Below are positions 33,509 through 42,056 of a stretch of DNA of 64,000 nt, piece by piece. Each line of letters starts with the position of its first letter. Position 1 is the stretch's first letter. The notes beneath the pieces are model-generated. The model worked only from the letters and a program-made list of their open reading frames with translations, did no database searches and was not told the DNA's origin. The stretch is from assembly GCF_016924665.1 (NCBI RefSeq), contig NZ_JAFFJT010000025.1, positions 1-64,000 on the forward strand, read 5' to 3'. Source of the stretch: Nocardioides sp. SYSU D00038. GTDB taxonomy: Bacteria; Actinomycetota; Actinomycetes; Propionibacteriales; Nocardioidaceae. The position numbers were made by a program, and so were the translations under genes.

Positions 33509-34222
33509 ATGCGCTCGATCGCCGACCAGTCCCTGTCAGAGCTCGGCGGGCCGTGGAGCATCCTGGCCCGCCAGCGCGCCGACCACGTCCGCCTCGACGA
33601 GCTGCTCTCCGAGCTCGGCCGCACGTCGTACGGCGACGCGCAGGACGGCGTGCTCCACGAGGTGAACCGGCTGGTCTTCCCCCACGCCTTCGCCGAGGAG
33701 TCGGTGCTGTGGCCCGAGCTGCGCCGGGTGCTCCCGGTCGAGGAGGGCGAGGCGCTCACCCGCCAGGTGGAGGAGGAGCACCAGGAGGTCAACGAGCTGG
33801 TCGTCGAGCTGGAGCGGCCCGACACCGGGCCGGCGCGGCGCGCCGAGCTGCTCGACCGGCTCGTGACGGTGCTGCGCGAGGACGTACGCGACGAGGAGGA
33901 CCAGCTGCTGCCCCGGCTCCAGGAGGCCGTCGACGTGCGCCGGCTGCGGGTGCTCGGCGTCGCGTGGGAGGCGGTGCGACGGATCTCGCCGACCCGACCC
34001 CACCCGGTGGTGTCGCGGCGACCGCCCGGCAACGCGCTGTCGGCGCTGCCGTTGACGGTGCTCGACCGCGGGCGCGACCGGATGGACCAGGCGGCCCGGC
34101 GGTTCCCGGCGCTACGACCCGCGCTGGTGGGCGCCAGCCAGGGCGCCGCCCGGGTGGCGGGCGCCGTGGAGCACCTGCCCGGGATGCGCCGCGGCGAGGC
34201 CCCCTCCACCCACCGCGACTGA
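33509..34222 (+). CDS. Hemerythrin HHE-domain protein
   Basis: 237 residues. The first ~150 residues form a four-helix hemerythrin-like domain with metal-ligand motifs RADHVRLDE, FPHAFAEESVLWPEL and EEHQEVNEL. In the fourth helix the expected H-x3-E reads DVRDEEDQ, so a ligand His appears replaced by Asp. The C-terminal ~80 residues are basic and unrelated. A di-iron site sensing O2 or nitric oxide is plausible but may be altered. The ATG at 33509 has a weak ribosome binding site. Neighbouring manganese catalase suggests a redox-stress context. Confidence 0.8.
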   Translation: MRSIADQSLSELGGPWSILARQRADHVRLDELLSELGRTSYGDAQDGVLHEVNRLVFPHAFAEESVLWPELRRVLPVEEGEALTRQVEEEHQEVNELVVELERPDTGPARRAELLDRLVTVLREDVRDEEDQLLPRLQEAVDVRRLRVLGVAWEAVRRISPTRPHPVVSRRPPGNALSALPLTVLDRGRDRMDQAARRFPALRPALVGASQGAARVAGAVEHLPGMRRGEAPSTHRD

Positions 34223-34363
34223 CGCCCGGGAGAGGTGGGCGCGGGCGGCCCCGCGCGCGAGCAGGTGGAGCAGGACGACGGCCGCGGCCGCGACCCCGGT
34301 CACGCCCCCGAGGGCGAGGCAGCAGACGGCGAGCAGGACGTGCAGGCGGGTCGGGACGGACAT
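34112..34363 (-). CDS. Small putative membrane protein overlapping the hemerythrin gene
   Basis: 83 residues. A very good ribosome binding site (TGGAGGAA) precedes the ATG at 34363, and a hydrophobic helix follows (LHVLLAVCCLALGGVTGVAAAAVVLLHLLA). The gene lies 30 bp after the exporter stop, so it may be the last gene of that operon. Its C-terminal 35 residues are antisense to the hemerythrin C-terminus and look non-conserved (Gly/Ala/His-rich). The real protein may end earlier through a frameshift, or the ORF may be chance. Function unknown. Confidence 0.45.
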   Translation of the reverse strand: MSVPTRLHVLLAVCCLALGGVTGVAAAAVVLLHLLARGAARAHLSRASVAVGGGGLAAAHPGQVLHGARHPGGALAGAHQRGS

Positions 34364-34393
34364 GGTTCCTCCAGCGGGTCGGGGTCGGGGTGG

Positions 34394-35485
34394 TCAGGTC
34401 AGCAGGAGCAGCGCGCCGCCCACGAGCAGGGCGGGCACGGTCGTGATCACGGTGGCGAGCAGCGCGGAGCGGTGCTCGAGGGCGAGGAGCGGCAGGAGGG
34501 CGTCGCCGTCCTGGCTGATGGTGTTGGCGACGAGCGTCGACACCGGCATGCCCCCGGCGAGGAAGATGCCGGTGAAGACGATCTGCACGGCGCAGCCGGG
34601 GATCAGCCCGACCAGCGCCCCGACCACGACCCCGGCCGCGCCGAGCACCGGCAGCTGGGAGCCGTCGAAGCCGGTGAGGTGGGTGAGCAGCGACCACGCG
34701 ACGTACGCCGCCGCCACCCACACCGTCACGAAGGCGACCTCGTGGCCGCCGTGGCGCAGCACTTGCGCCATCGAGGTGGGGAAGGCGCTGCGGGTGTCGT
34801 CGTCGGCCAGCCGGCCCCGGCCGAGCGCGAACGCCACCGCGGCCAGGGTGGCGCCGAGGACCCCCACCACGAGGTAGAGGTCCCCGGCGACCGTGAGCTG
34901 GAAGGTGACCGGCACGCTGAGTGTCGCCCCGGCCCCGAGGGAGAGCCAGAGCAGCACCGGCAGCGCACCGACGGCGGCGAGCCGGCTCCCCGCGCCGACG
35001 GTCGGCAGCACCGACTGCAGTGTCGGTGCGGCGACCACCGGCGCGGTGGTCACCGGCACCCGCGGGGGTGCCGGCACCGGCGGGTGGCTGCGCCGCGGCT
35101 GCACGCCGCACGCGTCGACGACGTAGCCGGTCGCCGAGCCGACCACCAGCAAGAGCATCTTCAGCTGGAGCGTCAGCAGCGGGTCGGCGGCTAGCAGCAC
35201 CCAGGAGGCGTCGCCCATGGTCGCGACCAGCGCCGCGACCGCGGCGCCGTAGGACACCGCACCCCGGGAGTAGAGCGCCATCACCACGATGGCGCCACCA
35301 CACCCGGGCGGCATCGTCAGCGCCGCGGCGAGCAGCGGACCCAGCCGGCGGTGCCGCTCGAGCAGGGCGTCGAAACGGTGTCCCCACCGCCAGCGCGCCC
35401 ACCCGAACGGCGCGACCAGCAACGCCACGAACACGCCCACCTGCATGAACGCGTCCGCCAGCGGCCGCAGCACCAGCTCGACCAT
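34394..35485 (-). CDS. Putative 10-TM heavy-metal (manganese?) exporter, ArsP_2-like
   Basis: 363 residues, about ten hydrophobic segments in two pseudo-repeated halves. Each half has a conserved Pro-Gly-Cys element: MPPGCGGAIVVMALYSRG with ATMGDASW, and LIPGCAVQIVFTGIF with NTISQDGDALLPLLA. These match what I remember of the ArsP_2/putative manganese transporter family. The start at 35485 is 31 bp after the manganese-catalase stop, so both probably share a transcript. Context favours Mn homeostasis; the metal itself is not proved. Confidence 0.78.
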   Translation of the reverse strand: MVELVLRPLADAFMQVGVFVALLVAPFGWARWRWGHRFDALLERHRRLGPLLAAALTMPPGCGGAIVVMALYSRGAVSYGAAVAALVATMGDASWVLLAADPLLTLQLKMLLLVVGSATGYVVDACGVQPRRSHPPVPAPPRVPVTTAPVVAAPTLQSVLPTVGAGSRLAAVGALPVLLWLSLGAGATLSVPVTFQLTVAGDLYLVVGVLGATLAAVAFALGRGRLADDDTRSAFPTSMAQVLRHGGHEVAFVTVWVAAAYVAWSLLTHLTGFDGSQLPVLGAAGVVVGALVGLIPGCAVQIVFTGIFLAGGMPVSTLVANTISQDGDALLPLLALEHRSALLATVITTVPALLVGGALLLLT

Positions 35486-35516
35486 GACCGTCCTCCTCCC
35501 GCTCCCGGGTCGCGGC

Positions 35517-36437
35517 TCAGCTGTCGGGGGTGATGGCGTCCTTGGCCTTCGACAGCAGGTTCGCCGCGCCCTGGGCGTAGGCGCCCCCGGCGGTGCCGGG
35601 CTTGCCCTTGCCCTTGCTGCCGTCGTAGGTCGCGAACAGCAGCGGGTCGGGGGCCGGCACCTCGTTGACGTCGTCGGCGAGCGGGCGACCCTGCTCGAAG
35701 GCGATCTCGTGGTCGCCGATCAGGGTCGAGCCCTGCGCCCAGCGGCCCTCGTGGGCGACGCTGCCCTCGTGGAAGCTGTAGAAGGTGCGGCCCGGCTCGG
35801 TCAGCTCCTCGTCGGCGAGCGAGTCCTCGATCCCGTCGGTGAAGCCGTCCTCCACCAGCTGCTCGATGCCGAGCAGCCACTGCTGCTGGTGGAAGGTGTC
35901 GCGCGCGAGGTTGAAGCGCAGCATCTCCTTCACCCCGGGGTCGTCCGTCATGTTGAAGACCCGGGCGGTCATCAGCCGGCTCTGGGCCTCCGCCGCGACG
36001 TTGTGGCGGAAGTCGGCCAGCATGTTGGTGCTGGAGACGATGTAGCCCGTGTTCCAGGGGACGCCCTGGCTGTTGGTCGGCATCGCCGCACCACCGGCCA
36101 CGATCGAGTGCTGCACGTTCTGGCCGCCGAGCACGGCGGCGAGCGCCGGGTTGGCGGCGGCGGCGTCGGCCTGGGTCTCCGACGGCGCACCCTCGAGCAG
36201 TCGCGCCATCATCGTCACCAGCATCTCGACGTGGCCGATCTCCTCGGTGCCGATGTCGAGGATCATGTCCTTGTACTTGCCGGGAATCCGGCAGTTCCAG
36301 CCCTGCCAGAGGTACTGCATCATCACGGTCATCTCGCCGAACTGGCCGCCGACCAGCTCCTGGAGCTTGGCGGCGAAGAGCGCGTCGGGGCGCTCGGGCT
36401 TGGCGTGGAACTGCAGCTCGTTGCTGTGACGGAACAC
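35517..36437 (-). CDS. Manganese catalase
   Basis: 306 residues. Non-haem di-manganese catalase that dismutates H2O2. The ligands are all recognisable: Glu35 (GQFGEMTV), Glu66 and His69 (GTEEIGHVEML), Glu150 (NVAAEAQSRL) and His183 (ARDTFHQQQW). Spacing is close to the Lactobacillus enzyme. The GTG at 36437 follows GGGAGA. Probably first gene of an operon with the metal exporter. A divergent SARP regulator begins 199 bp away. Confidence 0.93.
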   Translation of the reverse strand: MFRHSNELQFHAKPERPDALFAAKLQELVGGQFGEMTVMMQYLWQGWNCRIPGKYKDMILDIGTEEIGHVEMLVTMMARLLEGAPSETQADAAAANPALAAVLGGQNVQHSIVAGGAAMPTNSQGVPWNTGYIVSSTNMLADFRHNVAAEAQSRLMTARVFNMTDDPGVKEMLRFNLARDTFHQQQWLLGIEQLVEDGFTDGIEDSLADEELTEPGRTFYSFHEGSVAHEGRWAQGSTLIGDHEIAFEQGRPLADDVNEVPAPDPLLFATYDGSKGKGKPGTAGGAYAQGAANLLSKAKDAITPDS

Positions 36438-36635
36438 GGTGGTCTCCCTTTTCCGGGTGTGCGGGTCGTGGGAGCAGCACGCTGCCGGGCGGTCGTGTCC
36501 GCCTCGTCCGGCGTACGTCGCCGCGGCCGTCCCGGCGCCGTCGGCGGACCGTCACCCCACCGTCACCTGCAGTGGGGATGCCCTCCGCCGAGGTGGACAC
36601 CGTGCCGACCTGCACTCGTCCTTCGGGGAGGACAC

Positions 36636-37409
36636 ATGGAGGGATCGCCTGCGCCGACGTTGTCGGTGGGCGTGCTCGGCGGGTTCGAGGTGAGGTTCGG
36701 CGACGAACCCCTCGACGTGCGCGGCGCGGGCCAGCGGGTGCTGGCCCTGCTCGCCGTGCGGCACCGGCACCGGGCCGCGGCCCGCCTCGACCTCGCCGAG
36801 CAGCTGTGGCCCGATGCCGCCACCGAGCGGGCCGCCGCGAACCTGCGGTCGGTGCTGTGGCGGCTGCCCCGCCCGCGTGGCCGGGTCCTGGTGCGCTGCA
36901 CCTCGCGGACCGTGCGGCTCCACGACGACGTCCGGGTCGACCTGTGGGACGCCCAGGACCGCGCGGAGTCGGTGCACGGCAGCGCGCCGCCGAGCGACGC
37001 GGAGCTCGACGACCTGCTCGACCACGACCTGCACCGCCTGCTCCAGCACGACCTGCTCCCGCTGTGGTCGGACGAGTGGCTGGTCGTGGAGCGCGAGAGC
37101 CACCGACAGGAGCGCCTGCACGCACTCGAGGTGTGCTCGCGCACGCTCTGCCGGCAGGGCCGCTACGGCGAGGCGCTGCTGGTCGGGCTGGCCGCGCTGC
37201 GCAGCGAGCCGCTGCGCGAGAGCGCCCATCGCACCGTGATCGAGGTGCACCTCGCCGAGGACAACCACGCCGAGGCGCTGCGACAGTACGACGCCTACCG
37301 CCACCTCATCGGCACCGAGCTCGGCCTACCCCCATCCCCCACCATCCGCGACCTCGTCGCCCCTCTCGTCGGCACCGCCCGCCGCCGCCGTCCCCGCCGC
37401 GCCGGCTGA
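36636..37409 (+). CDS. SARP/BTAD-family transcriptional regulator
   Basis: 257 residues. The N-terminal ~95 residues form an OmpR-like winged helix (LSVGVLGGFEVRFGDEPLDV, then RAAANLRSVLWRLPR). The rest is a bacterial transcriptional activator domain with TPR-like helices (YGEALLVGLAALRSEPLRES ... HAEALRQYDAYRHLIGTELG). The ATG at 36636 follows GGGGAGG. SARPs usually activate secondary-metabolite or stress genes; none is adjacent. The divergent manganese catalase is the simplest candidate target. Confidence 0.85.
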   Translation: MEGSPAPTLSVGVLGGFEVRFGDEPLDVRGAGQRVLALLAVRHRHRAAARLDLAEQLWPDAATERAAANLRSVLWRLPRPRGRVLVRCTSRTVRLHDDVRVDLWDAQDRAESVHGSAPPSDAELDDLLDHDLHRLLQHDLLPLWSDEWLVVERESHRQERLHALEVCSRTLCRQGRYGEALLVGLAALRSEPLRESAHRTVIEVHLAEDNHAEALRQYDAYRHLIGTELGLPPSPTIRDLVAPLVGTARRRRPRRAG

Positions 37410-37443
37410 CCCAGCGTTGGTGGCGGCAGCTGCGCCACAACAC

Positions 37444-38258
37444 CCCGGCGTTGGTTGAGGAAGTCGCGCTAGCGACTGTCTCGAAACCCCCGCACCCGAA
37501 CGCCCTCCGGTGGGGACGGGAGGGCCTTCGTCTCACCAGGTTTCGAGACACGACTTCGTCGTTCCTCAACCAGCGGTGGTCGCCCTCCGCTGGTTGAGGA
37601 AGTTGCGCTAGCGACTGTCTCGTAACCTCCGCACCCGCACGCCGTCCGGTGGGGACGGGAGGGCTCTCGTCTCACCAGGTTTCGAGACACGACTTCGTCG
37701 TTCCTCAACCAGCGGTGGTCGCCCTCGCTGGTTGAGGAAGTTGCGCTAGCAACTGTCTCGAAACCCCCGCCGGGCGAACGCCCTCCGGTGGTGACGGGAG
37801 GGCTTTCGTCGTACGGGGTCTCGAGGCTCAGGCCTGGCGGCCTTCGCACCTCGACCAGCGCAAGCACCGGTGGTCGAGCAGCGACGAGCCCCAGCGAGGA
37901 GCGCCCGTCGAGACCCCCGCCGGCCGCACGCCGTCCGGTGGGGACGGGAGGGCTTTCGTCTCACCAGGTTTCGAGACACGACTTCGTCGTTCCTCAACCA
38001 GCGGTGGTCGCCCTCCGCTGGTTGAGGAAGTTGCGCTAGCAACGGTCTCGAAACCCCCGCACCCGAACGCTCTCCCGGCCCCGCGGCCCCGGGCTCGAGT
38101 GCGCCGAGCCGGCGCTTGTTGTCACCGGATCTCGCCGACCCGGCGTTAAATAACGACGGCTCGGCGACAACTGGGTCGCTCGCGGTGCTCGAGGGAGGGC
38201 GGTGGGCTCACGGGGTCTCGACGACGCTCGCTGGCGCTCGCTGCTCGACCAGCGGTGA
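37444..38258. repeat. Large array of composite palindromic repeats
   Basis: The biggest repeat block. Left arms (GGTTGAGGAAGT...CTCGAAACC) lie at 37453-37488, 37592-37626, 37730-37765 and 38020-38055. Right arms (GGTTTCGAGACACGACTTCG...CTCAACCAGCGG) lie at 37549-37585, 37678-37714 and 37967-38003. Left and right arms are mutually inverted, with a GCCCTCCGGTGGGGACGGGA linker between them, giving a ~130-bp composite unit. A second composite of the GGTCTCGAGGCTCAGGCC type is inserted at ~37818-37918. The block fills the space between the convergent SARP and acylase genes. Confidence 0.85.
38109..38166. repeat. ~60-bp dispersed repeat (second family), copy 2
   Basis: Reverse complement of 17519-17577, with conserved CTTGTTGTC, CGACCCGGCGTTA and AACGACGGCTCGGCG. 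The central CGCCGACCCGGCGTTAaaTAACGACGG part is an imperfect palindrome. It interrupts two units of the GGTCTCGAC family. Confidence 0.6.
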
Positions 38259-38262
38259 GCGG

Positions 38263-40869
38263 TCAGCCCACGGGATCGGGGGCGGGCTCGAGGACCAGGG
38301 TGTCCTCGGCGGTCTCCTCCACGGCCTCCCGCGAGAACGGCCACCGCAGGGTGCGGCCCTCGAGCCACAGGTCGGTCTGGTCGTCGTAGTGCTCGTGGAA
38401 CGGGTGGCCGGAGACACCGGTGAGGTTGATCCAGCGGGAGGCGTCGAGTTCGGCGAGGTCGACCACCATCCGCATCGACGGCGCCGAGGTGACCTCGTAG
38501 CCCTCGGCGGCGTCCCAGGCGGTCGCGTCGACGGCGGAGGTGGAGCCGCCGGCCTTGCGGCCGTCGCGGTTGACCAGCCACTCGACCGGGCCGATGCCCG
38601 ACTCCCCCAGCGTCGGGGAGTGGAGGTCGAGGCGGTGCAGGCCACCCCAGGCCCAGTCCTGCGGGTCGAGCGCCTGACGCCGGGTCAGCTCGTCGCGGGC
38701 GTCGATCATCGCCCGGTGCAGGATCACGTCGCGGTCCTCGACGACGTCGTCGGTGGTGGCGTCGTCCCACCAGGCGTTGCGCGGGTCGCGCAGCAGGTCG
38801 GTCACGGCCGCGAACCAGCGTTCCCCGCCGTCGGGCCACAGCTCCTCGGGGAGCTCGTCGTGGAAGGTCAGCGCGAGCACGTTGCTCCAGAGCACGTTGA
38901 AGAACGCCGCCCCGGCGCTGTCGGCGGCCTGGTCGAAGCTCCACCGCCGCAGCACGTCCTGGCCGGCGCGGTAGTAGCCGCGCACCACCCGCAGGTCGAG
39001 CACGTACGGCGTGAGCACGGGCGCCATCGGGTTGCGCGAGTCGAGCTGCACCTCGAGCATCCGCTCCGGCGAGATCCGGCCGGAGGAGTCGAGCAGGTCG
39101 CGGATGCGCTGGGAGCGGTAGCCGCGGTCCCAGTCGTCGGTGAGGTGGTGGGGGTAGTCGGGCCCGATCACGGCCTGGTTGGCCGTGACGACGAAGCCCT
39201 CCTCGGGGTCGAGCACCCACGGCAGCTCCGCGAACGGCACGTGCCGGCCGGTCCAGTCGTTGCGCTTCTGCCAGCCGGCCGCGGGCAGGTTGCCGTCGTG
39301 GCCGGGGCGGCGCACCGGCACCCGACCGGGGGCCTGGTAGCCGATGTGGCCGGCGCGGTCGGCGTAGACGAGGTTCTGGGCCGGCACGTCGAACGACGCC
39401 GCGGCGGCACGGAAGTCGTCCCAGTCGGCGGCCTGGTTGAGGTCGAGGATCGCGTCGGCAGTGGTGCCGGGCTCGAGCGCCGTCCAGGCCAGGGCGACGG
39501 CGTACTCGTGGTCTGGGTCGGCGCCCTCCGCCACGTCGGCGACGTCGCGCAGGTCGTCGGCGGCGTCGGAGAGCAGCGGGCCGTGGCGGGTCGAGCGCAC
39601 CGTGATCGTCACGTCGTCGCCGCCGTCGACCTCGATGGTCTCGCGCCGGGAGCGCAGCGGCCGCCACTCCCCCGCCCGCCACCACTGGTCGTCGCGCACC
39701 CGCTCGACGTAGAGGTCGGTGACGTCGGGCGAAAGGTTGGTGAAGCCCCAGGCGATGTCGGCGTTGTGGCCGATGATCACGCCGGGCACGCCGGAGAAGG
39801 TGAAGCCGGCGACGTCGAGCGGGCAGTCGTCGCCGACCGTCCGGCAGTGCAGCCCCATCTGCATCCACACCCCGGGCATCCCGACGCCGAGGTGGGGGTC
39901 GTTGGCCAGCAGCGGCTCGCCGGTGGTGGTGTGGTCGCCGTCGACCACCCAGCTGTTGGAGCCGACGCCGTCGCCGCGGCCGAGCCAGGCCGGGAGGTCG
40001 TCGAGGGCGCGCGCGGTCAGCGCGAGGGCCTTGGCGCCCTCCTCGCCACCCGGCACCTCGGTGGCGGTGGCGGTCGCGGGCGCGAAGGCACCCTCCGCCA
40101 CCGTGCCGCCGGCGACGATCGGCCGGTGCTCGGCGAAGGGGTACGGCGGCCAGAGCTCGGCGGCGCGCTCGGCGCCCACGGCCGCCACGGTCAGGGTCCG
40201 CTCGATCTCGTCCTGCATGTTGCCGCGCAGGTCCCAGGCCATCGCCTTGAGCCAGGCCAGCGAGTCGACGGGGGTCCAGTCCTCGGGGGCGTAGTCGAGC
40301 CCACCCACCGCCAGCACCGTGTACTCCACCGCGATCTCCGACGGCTCGTGCGCGTCCAGGAAGGCGTTGACACCGTCGGCGTAGGCCTGCAGCGCGGTCC
40401 GGGTGGCGGGCCGCACCAGGGCCAGCTCGCGCTCGGCCACCCGGCGCCAGCCCATGGTGCGCACCACCTTGTCGCTGTCGAGCCCGCTCTCGCCGAACAG
40501 CTCGGCGAGCCGGCCGGCGGTCGCGTGCCGCCGCACGTCCATCTCGAAGAAGCGCTCCTGGGCGTGGACGTAGCCCTGCCCGCGCATCAGGTCGTCGAGG
40601 CTGTCGGCGTAGAGCTGCGGGATGCCGTGCTCGTCGCGCACCACCTCGACCCGGCCCTCGAGGCCGGGCAGTGGCGTGCTGCCGTCGTACTGCGGGAACG
40701 GGCGGCGCACCAGCACGACGCCGGTGACGACCACCGCCGCGACCAGCACCACCAGGGCCAGGCCGCCGACCAGGGCGACCCGCACCGGGGTCGGCCAGCT
40801 GCCGAATCCTCCTCGCCGGGGTGTGTGGGGCGGGTCGGCGACGAGCTGGTCGGTCATGGTGGACGTCAT
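38263..40869 (-). CDS. Penicillin acylase family (S45) amidohydrolase, membrane-anchored
   Basis: 868 residues from the ATG at 40869; a second ATG at 40857 is possible. An N-terminal basic stretch and one transmembrane helix (~34-50) anchor it outside the membrane. The alpha part begins VEVVRDEHGIPQLYADS. The autoprocessing site is GVGSNSWVV, where the Ser of SNSW becomes the N-terminal nucleophile after cleavage. NDPHLGVGMPGVWM and GHNADIAWGFTN are further S45 markers. Substrates of the family include beta-lactams, acyl-homoserine lactones and lipopeptides; the real one here is unknown. A CIRCE element lies 18 bp upstream. Confidence 0.88.
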   Translation of the reverse strand: MTSTMTDQLVADPPHTPRRGGFGSWPTPVRVALVGGLALVVLVAAVVVTGVVLVRRPFPQYDGSTPLPGLEGRVEVVRDEHGIPQLYADSLDDLMRGQGYVHAQERFFEMDVRRHATAGRLAELFGESGLDSDKVVRTMGWRRVAERELALVRPATRTALQAYADGVNAFLDAHEPSEIAVEYTVLAVGGLDYAPEDWTPVDSLAWLKAMAWDLRGNMQDEIERTLTVAAVGAERAAELWPPYPFAEHRPIVAGGTVAEGAFAPATATATEVPGGEEGAKALALTARALDDLPAWLGRGDGVGSNSWVVDGDHTTTGEPLLANDPHLGVGMPGVWMQMGLHCRTVGDDCPLDVAGFTFSGVPGVIIGHNADIAWGFTNLSPDVTDLYVERVRDDQWWRAGEWRPLRSRRETIEVDGGDDVTITVRSTRHGPLLSDAADDLRDVADVAEGADPDHEYAVALAWTALEPGTTADAILDLNQAADWDDFRAAAASFDVPAQNLVYADRAGHIGYQAPGRVPVRRPGHDGNLPAAGWQKRNDWTGRHVPFAELPWVLDPEEGFVVTANQAVIGPDYPHHLTDDWDRGYRSQRIRDLLDSSGRISPERMLEVQLDSRNPMAPVLTPYVLDLRVVRGYYRAGQDVLRRWSFDQAADSAGAAFFNVLWSNVLALTFHDELPEELWPDGGERWFAAVTDLLRDPRNAWWDDATTDDVVEDRDVILHRAMIDARDELTRRQALDPQDWAWGGLHRLDLHSPTLGESGIGPVEWLVNRDGRKAGGSTSAVDATAWDAAEGYEVTSAPSMRMVVDLAELDASRWINLTGVSGHPFHEHYDDQTDLWLEGRTLRWPFSREAVEETAEDTLVLEPAPDPVG

Positions 40870-40886
40870 TGTGCCGTGTCGTACGA

Positions 40887-40913
40887 TTGGCACTCGACGG
40901 CCCAGAGTGCCAA
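40887..40913. promoter_or_regulatory. CIRCE element (HrcA operator)
   Basis: TTGGCACTC - nine bases - GAGTGCCAA: perfect 9-bp inverted arms with the 9-base spacer of the HrcA-binding CIRCE consensus (TTAGCACTC-N9-GAGTGCTAA). It starts 30 bp before the FmdB/Ruc-like gene and 18 bp from the divergent acylase start. In M. tuberculosis the homologous gene Rv0991c belongs to the HrcA regulon, which supports function. No hrcA gene is in the window. Confidence 0.88.
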
Positions 40914-40942
40914 CCCGATCGCCTCGCACCACCGGAGGACCC

Positions 40943-41284
40943 GTGCCCACGTACCAGTACCGCTGCACCGAGTGCGGCCACGCCTTCGAGCAGGTCCAGA
41001 GCTTCTCCGACGACGCGCTCACCGAGTGCCCGGAGTGCTCGGGCCGGCTCCGCAAGCTCTTCAACGCCGTCGGCGTCGTCTTCAAGGGCTCGGGCTTCTA
41101 CCGCACCGACAGCCGCGGCTCGGGCCCCGACTCGTCGACGAAGACCTCCTCCGCCACGTCGGGCGACTCCTCCGGCTCGGGCTCCTCGGGCAGCTCGTCG
41201 GACAGCAAGTCCAGCACGTCGGGCACCTCGGCCTCCTCGGGTTCGTCCAGCACGTCGAGCACCCCCGCGGCCACCTCCAGCTGA
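40943..41284 (+). CDS. FmdB-family zinc-ribbon protein, Ruc-like redox chaperone
   Basis: 113 residues. The N-terminal zinc ribbon has Cys8, Cys11, Cys29 and Cys32 (MPTYQYRCTECGHAFE, ECPECSGRL). The C-terminal 60 residues are Ser/Gly/Thr-rich and disordered. This build matches Rv0991c (Ruc), a zinc protein described as a chaperone activated by cysteine oxidation. GGAGG precedes the GTG start. The CIRCE site upstream implies heat-shock control by HrcA. Position near the cyclo-ligase and MscL also parallels the mycobacterial Rv0985c-Rv0996 region. Confidence 0.85.
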   Translation: MPTYQYRCTECGHAFEQVQSFSDDALTECPECSGRLRKLFNAVGVVFKGSGFYRTDSRGSGPDSSTKTSSATSGDSSGSGSSGSSSDSKSSTSGTSASSGSSSTSSTPAATSS

Positions 41285-41349
41285 ACCGCCCCTCGAGGGC
41301 CTGTGGACGACGGGCCCGCCGTCCTGCGCAGTCGTCCTAGCGTCGGGGC

Positions 41350-42009
41350 ATGTCCTCGACCGACGACGTCCCGCCTCCCCGCCCGCCCCGGGCCAGGTTG
41401 GCCGCGGCGCTGCGCCGGGCCCGTCGCGCGGTGCTGCGCCGGCGCCGGCTGCTGGCGGCCGTGCTCGTCGGGGTCGCCGCCCTGGCCGCCGTACGCTCGG
41501 TCGCGCCGGCACCGCCGGCCACCACCGAGGTGGTCGTGGCCGCACGGGCGCTGCCGGCCGGCGCGACCCTGACGGACGCGGACCTGGCGACGGTGCGGCT
41601 GCCGGAGCACGCACCGCCGGACGGCGTCGTCTCCTCGCCGGTGGGGCGGGTGCTGGCCGGGCCGATGGCGCGCGGCGAGCCGGTCACCACCACCCGGCTC
41701 GTCGGTCCGGGCCTGGCCGAGGGCCGTCCCGACCTGGTGACCACGCCGGTGCGGCTCCCCGACGGCGCGATGGCCGGGCTGCTGCGCGTGGGCGACGAGA
41801 TCGACCTGGTGGCCGCCGACCCCCAGGGCGCGGCTCCCGCCGTGGTCGCCTCCGGCGCCGTCGTGCTCGCCCTCCCGGCGCCGGCCGCCGCCGACTCCGG
41901 CGACGGACTGCCGGGCAGGCTGGTGGTGGTCGGCCTGCGGATCGGGGACGTCACGGCCGTCGCCGACGCCTCGCTGCGGCACTTCCTGAGCTTCGCGTGG
42001 TCGCGCTAG
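41350..42009 (+). CDS. SAF-domain (CpaB/RcpC-like) membrane protein
   Basis: 219 residues. Arg-rich N-terminus, one transmembrane helix (LLAAVLVGVAALAAV), then a SAF domain (TEVVVAARALPAGATLTDAD ... LAGPMARGEPVTTTRL). The region after it resembles the RcpC/CpaB fold of Flp pilus assembly. No other pilus genes are nearby; stand-alone copies are common in actinobacteria. It sits between the Ruc-like gene and mscL, with short gaps suggesting co-transcription. Function is not established. Confidence 0.78.
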   Translation: MSSTDDVPPPRPPRARLAAALRRARRAVLRRRRLLAAVLVGVAALAAVRSVAPAPPATTEVVVAARALPAGATLTDADLATVRLPEHAPPDGVVSSPVGRVLAGPMARGEPVTTTRLVGPGLAEGRPDLVTTPVRLPDGAMAGLLRVGDEIDLVAADPQGAAPAVVASGAVVLALPAPAAADSGDGLPGRLVVVGLRIGDVTAVADASLRHFLSFAWSR

Positions 42010-42056
42010 CGTGCCAGGTCCGACACCTCCGCCGACCACGATCTCAGGGAGTCCTC

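Noticed and set aside
37444..38258. Possible CRISPR array
   Set aside because: Repeats are of several types, vary in spacing and orientation, are internally palindromic, and the linkers are themselves repeated rather than unique spacers. No cas gene is present.
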